The notes below the pieces were generated by a model. That model was not told the origin of the DNA, did not search any database, and saw nothing but the letters and a program-made list of their open reading frames with translations. The translations under genes and the position numbers were made by a program. From an uncultured Bacteroidota bacterium (GTDB lineage Bacteria > Bacteroidota > Bacteroidia > Flavobacteriales_D > Crocinitomicaceae), in assembly GCA_937899625.1 (NCBI GenBank), contig CALCCB010000075.1:1-64000 (forward strand): 64,000 bases of DNA, written 5' to 3'. Below, piece after piece: positions 17,686 through 27,028 of this stretch; the first letter of the stretch is position 1; each line of letters begins with the position of its first letter.

Positions 17686-18600
17686 ATGAAAGAAAAAACG
17701 CAACCAATTAACATTTTAGTTATTGAAGATGAAATCATGTATGCAAAGATGATTCAATTTCAATTGCAAAAACTGGAAAATTCAGATTTCAAAATTAATC
17801 TATACTCTGCCGCATCTATAACAGAATCTGCTGATTTTATAGACCTTCTTGAACCTGATATTATCCTTCTGGACCTGTGGCTGCCTGAAACAAGTGGCTT
17901 TGAAACTTATAGAACCACCAAAGAGAACTTTCCTAACTGTGCTATCATTGTTATGTCGGGAACAGCAAGTGAAAGTATGACCAAATTACTCGTTGAACAT
18001 GGAGCTCAGGATTTTTTAATGAAATCAGATATCGATACTGAAGTTTTGAAACGAACACTTTCTAAATCCCTGCGCCGATTGGATTACATTAGGTCCAAGG
18101 CAGAAGTTGAAGTTCAGTTTGATGAGTTTTTTGAGAATTCTTTGACTCCAATTTGTGTATATAACTTGAAAAATCTGAAAGTGGTATACGGCAACCCTGC
18201 ATTAAAGGATTTAATTAAATTATCTGATTATGCAGAGCTGATAAAATATATGTCACAGCTCCTGAATGAATTATATGACAATCAGAAGATCAAAATTGAA
18301 CAAAAATCGGCTAATATTGATATAAAAACCCCCAACAAAGAAATTCTAAATGTTCGAATTTATTTTTCATACTTGAAATACAACGAAGATGTTGTTGTTT
18401 GCTATTTTTTTCCTGAAAACTCCTCAAAGAATATAAACAACATATTAACCAAGAGTGATGTAATCTATCTTCAAAACAAAATTGAGCAATTAGAAGAATT
18501 CTTAAACGAGGGAATTGATTATTCGGAGAATGAATCATCTCAAGATCTTGAGGTTCTAAAAAAAATGCAGCAACTAATCAACAAAATATACCCAAATTGA
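17686..18600 (+). CDS. Response regulator with receiver and PAS-like domain
   Basis: 304 residues, starting at ATG 17686; an in-frame TTG lies 36 bases upstream. The receiver domain is at about 8-125: acidic pocket VIEDE, phospho-acceptor D63 in IILLDLWLP, a MSGTAS segment and FLMKSD, where the conserved lysine sits. After a short helix (SKSLRRLDYIRSKAEVEVQF) there is a PAS-like segment at about 143-255 (FENSLTPICVYNLKNLKVVY) and a helical tail. There is no DNA-binding or enzymatic output domain, so it probably acts through protein contacts. It is the first of three same-strand signalling genes inserted after xseA, and it is richer in A+T than xseA. Confidence 0.8.
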   Translation: MKEKTQPINILVIEDEIMYAKMIQFQLQKLENSDFKINLYSAASITESADFIDLLEPDIILLDLWLPETSGFETYRTTKENFPNCAIIVMSGTASESMTKLLVEHGAQDFLMKSDIDTEVLKRTLSKSLRRLDYIRSKAEVEVQFDEFFENSLTPICVYNLKNLKVVYGNPALKDLIKLSDYAELIKYMSQLLNELYDNQKIKIEQKSANIDIKTPNKEILNVRIYFSYLKYNEDVVVCYFFPENSSKNINNILTKSDVIYLQNKIEQLEEFLNEGIDYSENESSQDLEVLKKMQQLINKIYPN

Positions 18601-18626
18601 TTTTTATTTCCTAAATATAACTTCAA

Positions 18627-19001
18627 TTGAACGAACTCCTTAACAAACTTGAGTTTATAATCCTTGACGATGATAAAGGCTCAAATTTTCTAACCGAAGA
18701 AAGCATACTCGATGAACTGCCAAATGCATCAATTCGCACATTTTACAAAGCAATTCAATGTTTGGAATATTTGACATTAAATAATGGAACAAGAATATTA
18801 CTTATTGACATAAATATGCCAAGTATAACTGGCTGGGAATTTATAAAAGAGCTCCAAGAAAGGAATTTACAGGAAAGAATCATTATTTTGACTGCATCTT
18901 CAAACGAAGACGATAAAATAAGGGCAACAAAAGAAGGTGTTCACTTTATGAATAAGCCCATCAATGTGGAAGAACTGAAAATGATTATTTCGAGGGACTA
19001 G
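18627..19001 (+). CDS. Single-domain response regulator
   Basis: 124 residues, only a CheY-like receiver. Acidic pocket residues are in FIILDDDKG, the phospho-acceptor is D61 in LLIDINMPSITGW, the Thr is in IILTASS, and the Lys is in HFMNKPINV. The only start codon near the frame's beginning is TTG at 18627; no ATG or GTG lies upstream in frame. It sits 26 bases after the previous gene and three before the next, so the three are probably one transcript. Single receivers often carry phosphate between kinases; here the hybrid kinases next door are obvious partners (inference). Confidence 0.82.
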   Translation: MNELLNKLEFIILDDDKGSNFLTEESILDELPNASIRTFYKAIQCLEYLTLNNGTRILLIDINMPSITGWEFIKELQERNLQERIIILTASSNEDDKIRATKEGVHFMNKPINVEELKMIISRD

Positions 19002-19004
19002 AAA

Positions 19005-20399
19005 ATGGGCTCATTTTTATCAAGAAACGAAAACATCAGGATCTGGATCATTGAGGATAATTCCGGTGATTTATTATTGCTGCAGGAGACCTTGCTTGAT
19101 TTGAATTTCACCTCCAGAAATATTCGCCCTTTTACGGATTTATTAGAACTAAAAGAAGCACTTAAAAACGATCAACCTGATGTGATCCTGCTAGATCTTT
19201 TTCTTCCTGGGTTTAGTGGTATTGAAACTTTTGAAAATGTGATGACAATGTCGCCATCCAGTCCAATCATTGTTCTTTCAGGCCTTGACAATATGGAAAC
19301 AGCCCTTGCCTGTGTGTCGAAAGGTGCACAAGATTACATCATTAAGGGTGAGATGGATGAAGAATTGATCAATAAAACGATCAATTATTCTATTGAACGT
19401 TTTAAAAATACAATTGAGCTCCAAAAATCTGAAGAAAAATACAGGCAATTGTTCACGGCAATTCCGGTAGCTGTGCTTTCGTTAGATGGTGCACTTAATA
19501 TCATTGATTTTAATGAAGCCTCCCGTAGCTTAATGAAAATCTCTCCTCCTGAGCAAGGAGGAAATTATTTAGAACTTTTTCCAAATGAATTTACTGCATC
19601 CGAAGCAATCACCGCACTTGCAGAAGAGGGTCGTAAATTGTTGAAGCTTTCATACCCTAACGGTGAAACTTATTATTATGAACAATCTGCAGAGGTCAGC
19701 TATTTTGGATCTAATAAACGATATCTTGTTACTCTTTTGGATAGAACTGAGATCGTTACAAAAGAATTAAACAAAATAAAAATAGTACATGAAACACTTG
19801 ATGAGGAGCGGAACAGATTCTCCAGAGAGCTTCATGACGGGTTGGCGCAAAACCTTGTAGTTGCTAATCTGCGACTGGAAATGCTAAGGGGGTCTGATGA
19901 AAAGAAGAACGAGATTGTTAAAGCGAGCCAGGACGCTATCAATTCGAGCATAAATCTATTGCGATCTATCAGCTATAATTTATCCCCCCCCGAGCTTGAA
20001 AAGGGTTTACTTGCAGCGATAAAAGCATTGTTCAATAGACTTCAAAACGTTAATTCCATAGAGTTCATACTTATAACTTCTGAGGTCGAAGAAGCCCTCG
20101 ACTATTCATATTTCGATGAGTACTCAATATACAGAATCATACAGGAATTCACGAATAACTCTATTAAATACAGTTCTTGTAATGAAGTCAGTTGTGAAAT
20201 AGATTATAAAGATGATGAGCTAAAGATCATTATTCAAGATAACGGAAAAGGATTTGATCAAACGACAACGTCTGCAGGTATTGGTCTTCAAAACATGAAA
20301 CAAAGGGCATTCGCGGCAGGATTTTCGATGGAATTGATCTCTACACTCGGTGCAGGTACCCGACTTATTTTAACCTCTAAAATGGTCGATCAACTTTGA
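19005..20399 (+). CDS. Hybrid histidine kinase: receiver, PAS, HisKA_3 and HATPase
   Basis: 464 residues with no membrane helix. A receiver lies at about 11-125 (IWIIEDNSGD; D64 in VILLDLFLPGFSG). A PAS domain is at about 143-250 (KYRQLFTAIPVAVLSLDGAL). The HisKA_3 dimerisation domain follows, with H277 in RFSRELHDGLAQN, as in NarX/DesK-type kinases. The HATPase domain is at about 350-460 (EFTNNSIKYS, IIQDNGKGFD, GIGLQNMKQRA). An N-terminal receiver feeding a NarX-type kinase means it is probably controlled by phosphotransfer from another kinase. The stop codon abuts the stop codon of the convergent kinase gene (20400). Confidence 0.9.
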   Translation: MGSFLSRNENIRIWIIEDNSGDLLLLQETLLDLNFTSRNIRPFTDLLELKEALKNDQPDVILLDLFLPGFSGIETFENVMTMSPSSPIIVLSGLDNMETALACVSKGAQDYIIKGEMDEELINKTINYSIERFKNTIELQKSEEKYRQLFTAIPVAVLSLDGALNIIDFNEASRSLMKISPPEQGGNYLELFPNEFTASEAITALAEEGRKLLKLSYPNGETYYYEQSAEVSYFGSNKRYLVTLLDRTEIVTKELNKIKIVHETLDEERNRFSRELHDGLAQNLVVANLRLEMLRGSDEKKNEIVKASQDAINSSINLLRSISYNLSPPELEKGLLAAIKALFNRLQNVNSIEFILITSEVEEALDYSYFDEYSIYRIIQEFTNNSIKYSSCNEVSCEIDYKDDELKIIIQDNGKGFDQTTTSAGIGLQNMKQRAFAAGFSMELISTLGAGTRLILTSKMVDQL

Positions 20400-21548
20400 T
20401 CATTTCTTATAAAAAGAAACCAGAAATTCAGAACCTTTACCCAGTTCAGATTTTAGACTAATCGATCCTCCAAGCCTTTCCATAATTTTCTTAGAAATAC
20501 TCAATCCGATACCGGATCCACCGTATTCGTCTCTCAAGTGAAGTCTGGTAAACACTTCAAAAATTTTCTTGCGGTCTTTGGGATCGATCCCTATACCATT
20601 ATCTGTTACTGTAACTACAACATCCCCTTTTTCATTCCGAATGCCTTTAACAGAAATAATCGCTTTCTGGCCATTAGGCTGGTAAGTTATTGCATTGCTG
20701 ATCAGGTTTTGAAAAACATGCTTTAGAGGTGAATCCATACCTTGAACCTTTGGAAGTTTTTCCACCTCAATTCTAGCTTCTGAAGAATCGATCTTTCTTT
20801 TCAAAGAAAGTAGGACATCGTTCATGATTTCGTTCAAATCCACTTCTTTAAAATCATTATCCGACAATTTTCCGGCCCTTGAAAATTCAAGCATATCGGT
20901 AATTAGCGTTTTCATTCGGTCAGCTCCATCTATCGCATAATTTATATACTTTTTCCCTTTCTCATCGAGTATCGGATTGTATTTTTTCTCCAATAATTGC
21001 AGAAATCCTGTGATCATCCTCAAAGGTTCTTGAGTATCATGTGAAGCCACATAAATGAATTGTTCAAGCTCCTCATTCTTCTCAGTAAGTTGAATCGTTT
21101 TTTCATTCACCAGGTTTTTTAGATGCAGCGCTCTATCATCTAATTCCCGAATCATTTCATTTGCTTGAAGTAGATTAGAAATACGTAATTCGAGCTCTAC
21201 CAAATCAAAGGGCTTCCGCAAGATATCATGTGCTCCTGCTTTAAGAACATCTTTTAATGTGTCTTGAGAAACATCTGCTGTGAGTACCATTATTCGCATG
21301 GCACCTTCCAGATATTTTTGCTCGGAAAGCCAATTTAGAATATCTGTTCCCGAAAGATATGGCATCATGACATCCAACAATATGAGGTCAGGCTCATTTG
21401 TTTTCACCAAATGCTCTACATCTCTTGAATCATTAGTTGACACATAGTTTGTATAGCCATTGATCATTAAAAAATTTTCCAGCAATATGGTATTTGCTAT
21501 TTGATCATCTACGATCAATATTCTGGCTTTTTGATTATGAGACTTCAT
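20400..21548 (-). CDS. Hybrid histidine kinase: receiver, coiled coil, HisKA and HATPase
   Basis: 382 residues, soluble. The receiver is at about 8-125 (ILIVDDQIAN; D59 in LILLDVMMPYLSG; conserved Lys in DILRKPFDL). A coiled coil follows at about 130-165. The phosphorylated histidine is H170 in FIYVASHDTQEPLRM, close to the phytochrome-type kinase consensus SHDLQEPLR. The HATPase is at about 265-380 (NLISNAITYQ, VTDNGIGIDP, GGSGIGLSISKKIM). Such receiver-kinase proteins take phosphate in through the receiver. The gene is ten bases downstream of the large kinase (21559-26229) on the same strand, so the two should be cotranscribed. Confidence 0.92.
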   Translation of the reverse strand: MKSHNQKARILIVDDQIANTILLENFLMINGYTNYVSTNDSRDVEHLVKTNEPDLILLDVMMPYLSGTDILNWLSEQKYLEGAMRIMVLTADVSQDTLKDVLKAGAHDILRKPFDLVELELRISNLLQANEMIRELDDRALHLKNLVNEKTIQLTEKNEELEQFIYVASHDTQEPLRMITGFLQLLEKKYNPILDEKGKKYINYAIDGADRMKTLITDMLEFSRAGKLSDNDFKEVDLNEIMNDVLLSLKRKIDSSEARIEVEKLPKVQGMDSPLKHVFQNLISNAITYQPNGQKAIISVKGIRNEKGDVVVTVTDNGIGIDPKDRKKIFEVFTRLHLRDEYGGSGIGLSISKKIMERLGGSISLKSELGKGSEFLVSFYKK

Positions 21549-21558
21549 TTGTATATGA

Positions 21559-24500
21559 TTAATGGTCTAAATAACTATCTAGTATGTCTAGAAAACAAGC
21601 TATATCAATCGGTTTTGTTATATAATGTGCAGCTCCTTCCTTTTTCAGTTTTTTGATATTGTCTTCAGTTGCATCAGCACTGACAATAATTACAGGGATG
21701 TCTTTACAGTTCTTTTCTTTCTTTAGCTTTTTCAGGACTTCTGATCCATGCATATCAGGAAGATCCAAATCCAGAAGCACCAGGTCTGGCAAACAATCAA
21801 TAACCTGAGCTATACCTTCTTTACCGCTTATTGAGTATGCCAAATCAAATTTTGGCCTTTTTAATTTGAAGATATCTTTCACCAGATTTAGATTCATCTC
21901 GTTGTCTTCAATGTACACTACTGAAGCTTTCTTTTTAGCTACAACTATTTTTTCAAGCTCCCTTTGCTTAACCTCAAAAAGAGCTAAATTATCTGAAGTA
22001 CATTTTGGAAATTCAAACCAGAATGTTGAACCTTGCCCTGGTTCACTTTCTAAACCAATATTTCCGTTAAGTGCCTGCACTAACTCTTTGGTAACTGCCA
22101 ACCCCAACCCGGTACCTTCAATTGAAGAATTTTGTGCGCCCAGCCTTTCAAATGGATTGAACAATTTAGCCTGGTCGTTTGCGGAAATCCCAATGCCTGT
22201 ATCCTTTACATTCACTCTGATCATCGTTATTCCACCTTCAGATTCCATTGGCTCCAGGCTTAGATACACCTTGCCATTCTCATTATTGTATTTGATCGCA
22301 TTGCTTATCAAGTTGGTAAGGATCTGATTTATTCTCTGATTGTCGGCTATAACTTTGTATTCATCATTTATACTTTTATCATAAACGATCTGTATTTTCT
22401 CCTTTTCTGCTAATGGAGCAACCATTGCACAAATACTTTTAATCGAATTTGTAATATTCACAGGTTCAATTGAAAGATTAATAGAACCGGCTTCAATACG
22501 TGAGATTTCAAGAACCTCATTGATCAGTTGTAACAAATGCCTGCCACTGGTAAGGATATGCTTTACTGATGCTTCTTGAGTGTCACTCAGTTCCCCCATT
22601 TCCAGTAACTGTGCAAACCCAAGAATTGAATTCATTGGAGTTCGCAACTCATGACTCATTCTGGACAAGAAATTACTTTTTGAAGCGTTGGCTTCTTCTG
22701 CGGATCTTCTCGCCTGGATCAATTCGATCTCTTTTTGCGTTTGTTCAGTTACGTCACGGGCTACTGCATAAATGAAATTCCCAACGGGAGATGAGTACCA
22801 CTCTATGAAACGATACCCTCCTTCCTTTGTTCTATATCTGTTCACGAACTTAACAATTCGGCGGTTATTCTGAAGATCTGCCATTGCAGCTAAAGTTGAG
22901 TCAATATCTTCCTCATGCACAAACTCCAAGAACTGTGCTCCCTCCAGTTCAGACCTCTTGTAATGCAAAACATCTTCAAAGGCCTTGCTCAACTTTATAA
23001 ATTGACCTTGTTGATTAGCAATGCATAGCATATCCAAAGAAACTTCGAAGAATGTTTCCAAACGACTAACGGCAGCCATCAACTCTGACGTTCGTTCTTT
23101 CACTTTCTCTTCCAGTTTCAAATTAAGTTCAATGATCTCATTTTCAATTTTTTTCCTTTCTGTTATATCAATAACAGATATTGAAATGAACTGATCATTA
23201 CCTTGTTGATCGGATATTATTGAAGCATTGATCAAAGCGGGGAAGGTTTGACCTTCATTTTTTCTGTGTTCAAGCTCTGCGGAATTGATACGCTTTAGAG
23301 CCAATAACCGTTTCCTCAACACCATGTGTTGAGGCACTGAAACATCACTCAAATGATCAACATAGTTTTTCCCGATCACGTTCTCCTTAGCAATATCATG
23401 CATTTCTGCATAGTACTCGTTACAATACAAGATTTGCCCATCCATGTCAGTAATTAACCTTCCGTTTACTGCATCGTCAAATACTTCTTTAAAAAGATTA
23501 ATTTCTTCTTCCTGCTTTAGCTTTTCTGTAATATTCTCCTGGATAGCTACATAATTTTCGATCTCTCCATTATCGTTAAAGACCGGGAATATGGTAGAGG
23601 ATTCAAAGATAGGATCACCATTTTTTGTTCTGTTTTTAAACCGCCCCTTCCACGTTTCTCCCTTCCTGATCGTGTCCCATAGTTCTTTTGTCGAATCAGG
23701 CTCATCCCTATCAAAGCGCCACATACCGGGTTTTTGACCTATAATTTCCTGTTCGGAGTAGCCCAACTGTTTAATTACATTAGGATTGATGTATTCAATA
23801 CTACCCACTTTATCAGTCATGACCACACTTACCGGACTCTGGTTCACGATCTGAGAAAGCTGATGTACCCTTTTAAGATTTTCCTTTTCAATGGCAATGT
23901 CACGCCAAAGTACAAGTATGGAGTCTTTCCCTTGATATACCGTTTTGGTAAGATTGACTTCTGCCAAGAATGGCTCACCTGTTACTTTAAGGTGTACCCA
24001 TTCAAATTGAATACTGCCCTCCTTGTATACAGCATCGAAATATTCACGAGCCATTTCAGCAGATGTTTTACCATTTGGTTGAAACTCCGGAGAAATCATC
24101 GCTGGTGGCATGTTAATGATCTGATCCCTCGTAGCATTCATCAACTTTTCAGACGCGCGATTGCATTCAACAAAATGTTCTTCCTGTATCACCAAATATG
24201 CCTGTGGAGAGTCATAGAACAAGGTCTTGAAGTTTTCTTCGCTCTGTTTGATCTTCTCCTGGATCTTCCTTTCTTCAGTGATATCGCGCCATAAACACAA
24301 AATTGATTCACGTCCATTATATTCTGTTATGAACAGGTCAACATGTGTAAGGATAGTCAAACCATTTTGTTTTTTATGTGTCCATTCGAAACTAAAGTTC
24401 CCCTCTTTCTTTACTTTATCAAAATATTGTTCCGCTAGCACTTTGGAAGTAACCCCATTCAATTGGATCTTCGGTGAAATTTGTTCCGGTCTTTTTCCAA

Positions 24501-26229
24501 CAATGTATTCCCTATCCGAAGCCATTAATTTCATGGATGTCTCGTTGCATTCCACAAACTTATTATCCTGAATTACTAAATATGCTTGTGGGGATTCATA
24601 GAACAACGATTTGAAATTGGCAACACTCGCTTCGATCTTTTTCGCCTGCTCTTTTTCAAGCGTAATGTCCGAAGCATTCAATAGAACTGCCTCAACAGAC
24701 CCATGCTGATTGATTACCGGTTGAAAGGAAGATTTGAAATACCGTGTTTGGCCATTTAATTCTAGTTCGATGACCTCACTGATCCCTTCTTTGGTTTCAA
24801 TGATCGTTTTGATGTCCTTATCAATGTTTTTTTGTCGATCTTTCGGAAAAATGCTTTTCAAATTGAACTTTGAGGCGATTGCCTCTTCTACACTCATCCC
24901 AACCATTTTGGCAGCATGATCATTCGCAAAAAGTGCCCCCCCTTTAGGATCAAACATCGCTATGATCCCATCTGAACTTTCTACTAAGGAGCGGTATTTG
25001 GCTTCGCTTTCCTTAATCAATCGTTCACTCATTACTTCTTTTGTAATGTTGGAAGTCATGATCATGACGCTTACAGGTTCATCTGTAATCTTATCCAAGA
25101 CCTGAAAATTGGACCTGAACCAGATTTCCTTTCCTTGAATCACCACAGATCTTTCGGTAGTAAACCCTTCGTTCTCCTTGATCGCTTTTCGGACATTTTT
25201 CATTACAGCATCCCCATCAGTCTTTCCCATTGTTTCCCAGATGGTTTTTCCAATAAAAAAGTCAGGTGTTTGACCGATCATAGCTGCTGATTTGGAATTA
25301 ACCAAAATGTAGTGCCCATTTTCATCGACCACCGATACGAGGGCATCTGCTGCTTCTATCAATGAACGATATTTTCTTTCATTGTAGAGCAGCTTTTCTT
25401 GCATCTTGATAAGTTCAGTATTATCAATTCCAGTACAAATTATCTCAAAAGGATTTCCTAATTCATCCAGCTCTAATTTAAAGTCCCATAATGTGTGCAA
25501 TATACCGCCATCTTCTTTCGGCTTATCCATTTGGACTTTAACAATATGACTCGGTTTAGATATACATTCTTTTATTTTTTCGAGAACCATCTCATGGTGG
25601 TAGCTCATAACACTGTCTAAAGCCGATTCACCTATGCCCTTTTTATCGATATGGGCTTTTTTAAAACTTTTAAGATAAGAACGGTTGGCAAACTTTATTA
25701 TTCCTTCCATATCTGTTATTACAAGAAAGGCGGTTTGTGCATTAATAAATTTTTCCAGATTGTTTCTTTGATGATTCAAAGACCTTATGTTTCTACCAAT
25801 ATCATTTTCTAGCTTTCTCGAATAAGTGATGTCATCACACAACACGAAAGTTCCTGCAACTTCTAAATTAGATTCTTGAATGTCCGGTATTACATCAATA
25901 GATAAAAATATTTCTTTTGAATGGTTCGTTCTTGAAATTAATTTAAGTATAGTTCCATCGTTAGGACTTCCCGAATTGATTGCATTTATTGATGGATTTT
26001 GGGTGTAATCAATTTCATGACCGTCATGTGTATAAATATGCCAGGACTCCCAAAAATCAACGCCTTCGGTGTTGCACGGATTTTGAATGTCGAAAAGTTT
26101 CGATGCTGCATTGTTTAAGAAAAGTACATGCCCTTCAACATTTAAATAAATCGCAGGCTTGGTAAAATGGTTTAAGAAATTCTCAAAATCTTTATTCATC
26201 TTGGGATTTTTAAAATCCAGTAATTTCAA
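21559..26229 (-). CDS. Giant hybrid histidine kinase with about nine PAS domains and a C-terminal receiver
   Basis: 1556 residues, soluble. I count about nine PAS domains in a row over roughly residues 12-1175, marked by segments such as YRSLIEAADALVSVVDENG, FKSLFYESPQAYLVIQ, FKTLFYDSPQAYLVIQ, IVNQSPVSVVMTDKVGSIEY and LETFFEVSLDMLCI. The fifth and sixth are close copies, with a period of 128 residues (384 bp). The kinase core has H1193 in SRMSHELRTPMNSI and HATPase motifs TNLISNAIKYN, VKDTGIGIS and GTGLGLAVTKELV. The receiver has D1487 in LVLLDLDLPDMHG. No transmembrane helix or signal peptide is evident, so it should sense intracellular or diffusible cues. Ligands such as heme or flavin cannot be read from sequence. 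It is followed by the 382-residue kinase. Confidence 0.93.
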   Translation of the reverse strand: MKLLDFKNPKMNKDFENFLNHFTKPAIYLNVEGHVLFLNNAASKLFDIQNPCNTEGVDFWESWHIYTHDGHEIDYTQNPSINAINSGSPNDGTILKLISRTNHSKEIFLSIDVIPDIQESNLEVAGTFVLCDDITYSRKLENDIGRNIRSLNHQRNNLEKFINAQTAFLVITDMEGIIKFANRSYLKSFKKAHIDKKGIGESALDSVMSYHHEMVLEKIKECISKPSHIVKVQMDKPKEDGGILHTLWDFKLELDELGNPFEIICTGIDNTELIKMQEKLLYNERKYRSLIEAADALVSVVDENGHYILVNSKSAAMIGQTPDFFIGKTIWETMGKTDGDAVMKNVRKAIKENEGFTTERSVVIQGKEIWFRSNFQVLDKITDEPVSVMIMTSNITKEVMSERLIKESEAKYRSLVESSDGIIAMFDPKGGALFANDHAAKMVGMSVEEAIASKFNLKSIFPKDRQKNIDKDIKTIIETKEGISEVIELELNGQTRYFKSSFQPVINQHGSVEAVLLNASDITLEKEQAKKIEASVANFKSLFYESPQAYLVIQDNKFVECNETSMKLMASDREYIVGKRPEQISPKIQLNGVTSKVLAEQYFDKVKKEGNFSFEWTHKKQNGLTILTHVDLFITEYNGRESILCLWRDITEERKIQEKIKQSEENFKTLFYDSPQAYLVIQEEHFVECNRASEKLMNATRDQIINMPPAMISPEFQPNGKTSAEMAREYFDAVYKEGSIQFEWVHLKVTGEPFLAEVNLTKTVYQGKDSILVLWRDIAIEKENLKRVHQLSQIVNQSPVSVVMTDKVGSIEYINPNVIKQLGYSEQEIIGQKPGMWRFDRDEPDSTKELWDTIRKGETWKGRFKNRTKNGDPIFESSTIFPVFNDNGEIENYVAIQENITEKLKQEEEINLFKEVFDDAVNGRLITDMDGQILYCNEYYAEMHDIAKENVIGKNYVDHLSDVSVPQHMVLRKRLLALKRINSAELEHRKNEGQTFPALINASIISDQQGNDQFISISVIDITERKKIENEIIELNLKLEEKVKERTSELMAAVSRLETFFEVSLDMLCIANQQGQFIKLSKAFEDVLHYKRSELEGAQFLEFVHEEDIDSTLAAMADLQNNRRIVKFVNRYRTKEGGYRFIEWYSSPVGNFIYAVARDVTEQTQKEIELIQARRSAEEANASKSNFLSRMSHELRTPMNSILGFAQLLEMGELSDTQEASVKHILTSGRHLLQLINEVLEISRIEAGSINLSIEPVNITNSIKSICAMVAPLAEKEKIQIVYDKSINDEYKVIADNQRINQILTNLISNAIKYNNENGKVYLSLEPMESEGGITMIRVNVKDTGIGISANDQAKLFNPFERLGAQNSSIEGTGLGLAVTKELVQALNGNIGLESEPGQGSTFWFEFPKCTSDNLALFEVKQRELEKIVVAKKKASVVYIEDNEMNLNLVKDIFKLKRPKFDLAYSISGKEGIAQVIDCLPDLVLLDLDLPDMHGSEVLKKLKKEKNCKDIPVIIVSADATEDNIKKLKKEGAAHYITKPIDIACFLDILDSYLDH

Positions 26230-26401
26230 CTAAATAGGAAATCCGTATAAAATTAACACTAAATCCAACTAGTTTTACAGAAACGTCCATCGAAATTCTA
26301 TCAAACAAATGCGTTGATTAAATAACCATATTAAATATTAGCACTTTCTTTCGTGCTGAACCAGAAATAATTCATTAAAAACCATTTTATTTTTTAAAAA
26401 T

Positions 26402-26602
26402 ATGAATTCAGAATTAAATTATACTTCAGCTTTCAAAGAATTACAACAGATCGTCAGCGATATGGAAGACGGAGAGATCACTGTGGACGAATTGTCCGTG
26501 AAAGTAAAACGAGCAGCCGAGCTGATCAAGATCTGTAAGGAAAAGCTTTCCTCAACAGAAGAGGATGTTAGTCAGATCCTTAAAGAGTTAGAGCGTAATT
26601 GA
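26402..26602 (+). CDS. xseB: Exodeoxyribonuclease VII small subunit
   Basis: 66 residues, normal for XseB (60-85). It is an all-helical protein with the family features YTSAFKELQQIVSDMEDGEI, a DELSVKVKRAAELIK stretch and a C-terminal acidic KELERN. It binds the helical part of XseA in several copies and is needed for exonuclease VII activity. In most related genomes it directly follows xseA; here 8.8 kb of signalling genes lie between them. The downstream gene (26649) starts 46 bases later on the same strand. Confidence 0.93.
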   Translation: MNSELNYTSAFKELQQIVSDMEDGEITVDELSVKVKRAAELIKICKEKLSSTEEDVSQILKELERN

Positions 26603-26648
26603 CAAACTTTCTTGTTATTTATTTTTTAAATTTCCAGAAGCGCTTAAT

Positions 26649-26981
26649 ATGGAAAAGATCAAAGAAGAAATGGTGGGCTATCTGCCCAAGAGCTACAAAT
26701 TGTTGGAAGGTAAACTGACTTTATTTTCAACGCATATTGCCTTCGATTCTTATCAATACAGTGGAGGTTTAAGTCTGTTGAAAGCCATTTTTAATCGTGA
26801 CACCGAAAAAGATGATCCAAGCTTTACGCTTCAATTCAGTGACATTAAAGCCATTACTCAGGGGAAACACGGTCTACAGAAGAACGTATTGGAAATCCAT
26901 GATCAAAACGGTAAAGTATACAGGCTTGTCGTTAGAAGTTATGCCGAATGGGAAGACATCATTCACCACACCATGAGCTAA
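26649..26981 (+). CDS. Small PH/GRAM-like protein of unknown function
   Basis: 110 residues, no signal peptide or membrane helix. The pattern GYLPKSYKLLEGKLTLFSTH, IAFDSYQYSG, FTLQFSDIKAITQGKHG, NVLEIHDQNGKVYRLVV and a C-terminal helix (YAEWEDIIHHT) is what PH-like or GRAM domains look like: seven strands closed by a helix. That is a fold-level guess only. It lies 46 bases after xseB and may be cotranscribed with it. The next gene begins 47 bases later. Confidence 0.5.
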   Translation: MEKIKEEMVGYLPKSYKLLEGKLTLFSTHIAFDSYQYSGGLSLLKAIFNRDTEKDDPSFTLQFSDIKAITQGKHGLQKNVLEIHDQNGKVYRLVVRSYAEWEDIIHHTMS

Positions 26982-27028
26982 TTTCCCAACACATTCCCAT
27001 CCTTTATCGTTCTATTGAAAACTGCTAT

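Noticed and set aside
21866-22327. 153-codon plus-strand frame opposite the giant kinase
   Set aside because: Antisense shadow of the HATPase region; Ser/Ile/Phe-rich translation without domains.
23734-24294. 186-codon plus-strand frame opposite the PAS domains
   Set aside because: Shadow frame created by the repeated PAS domains; no recognisable protein.
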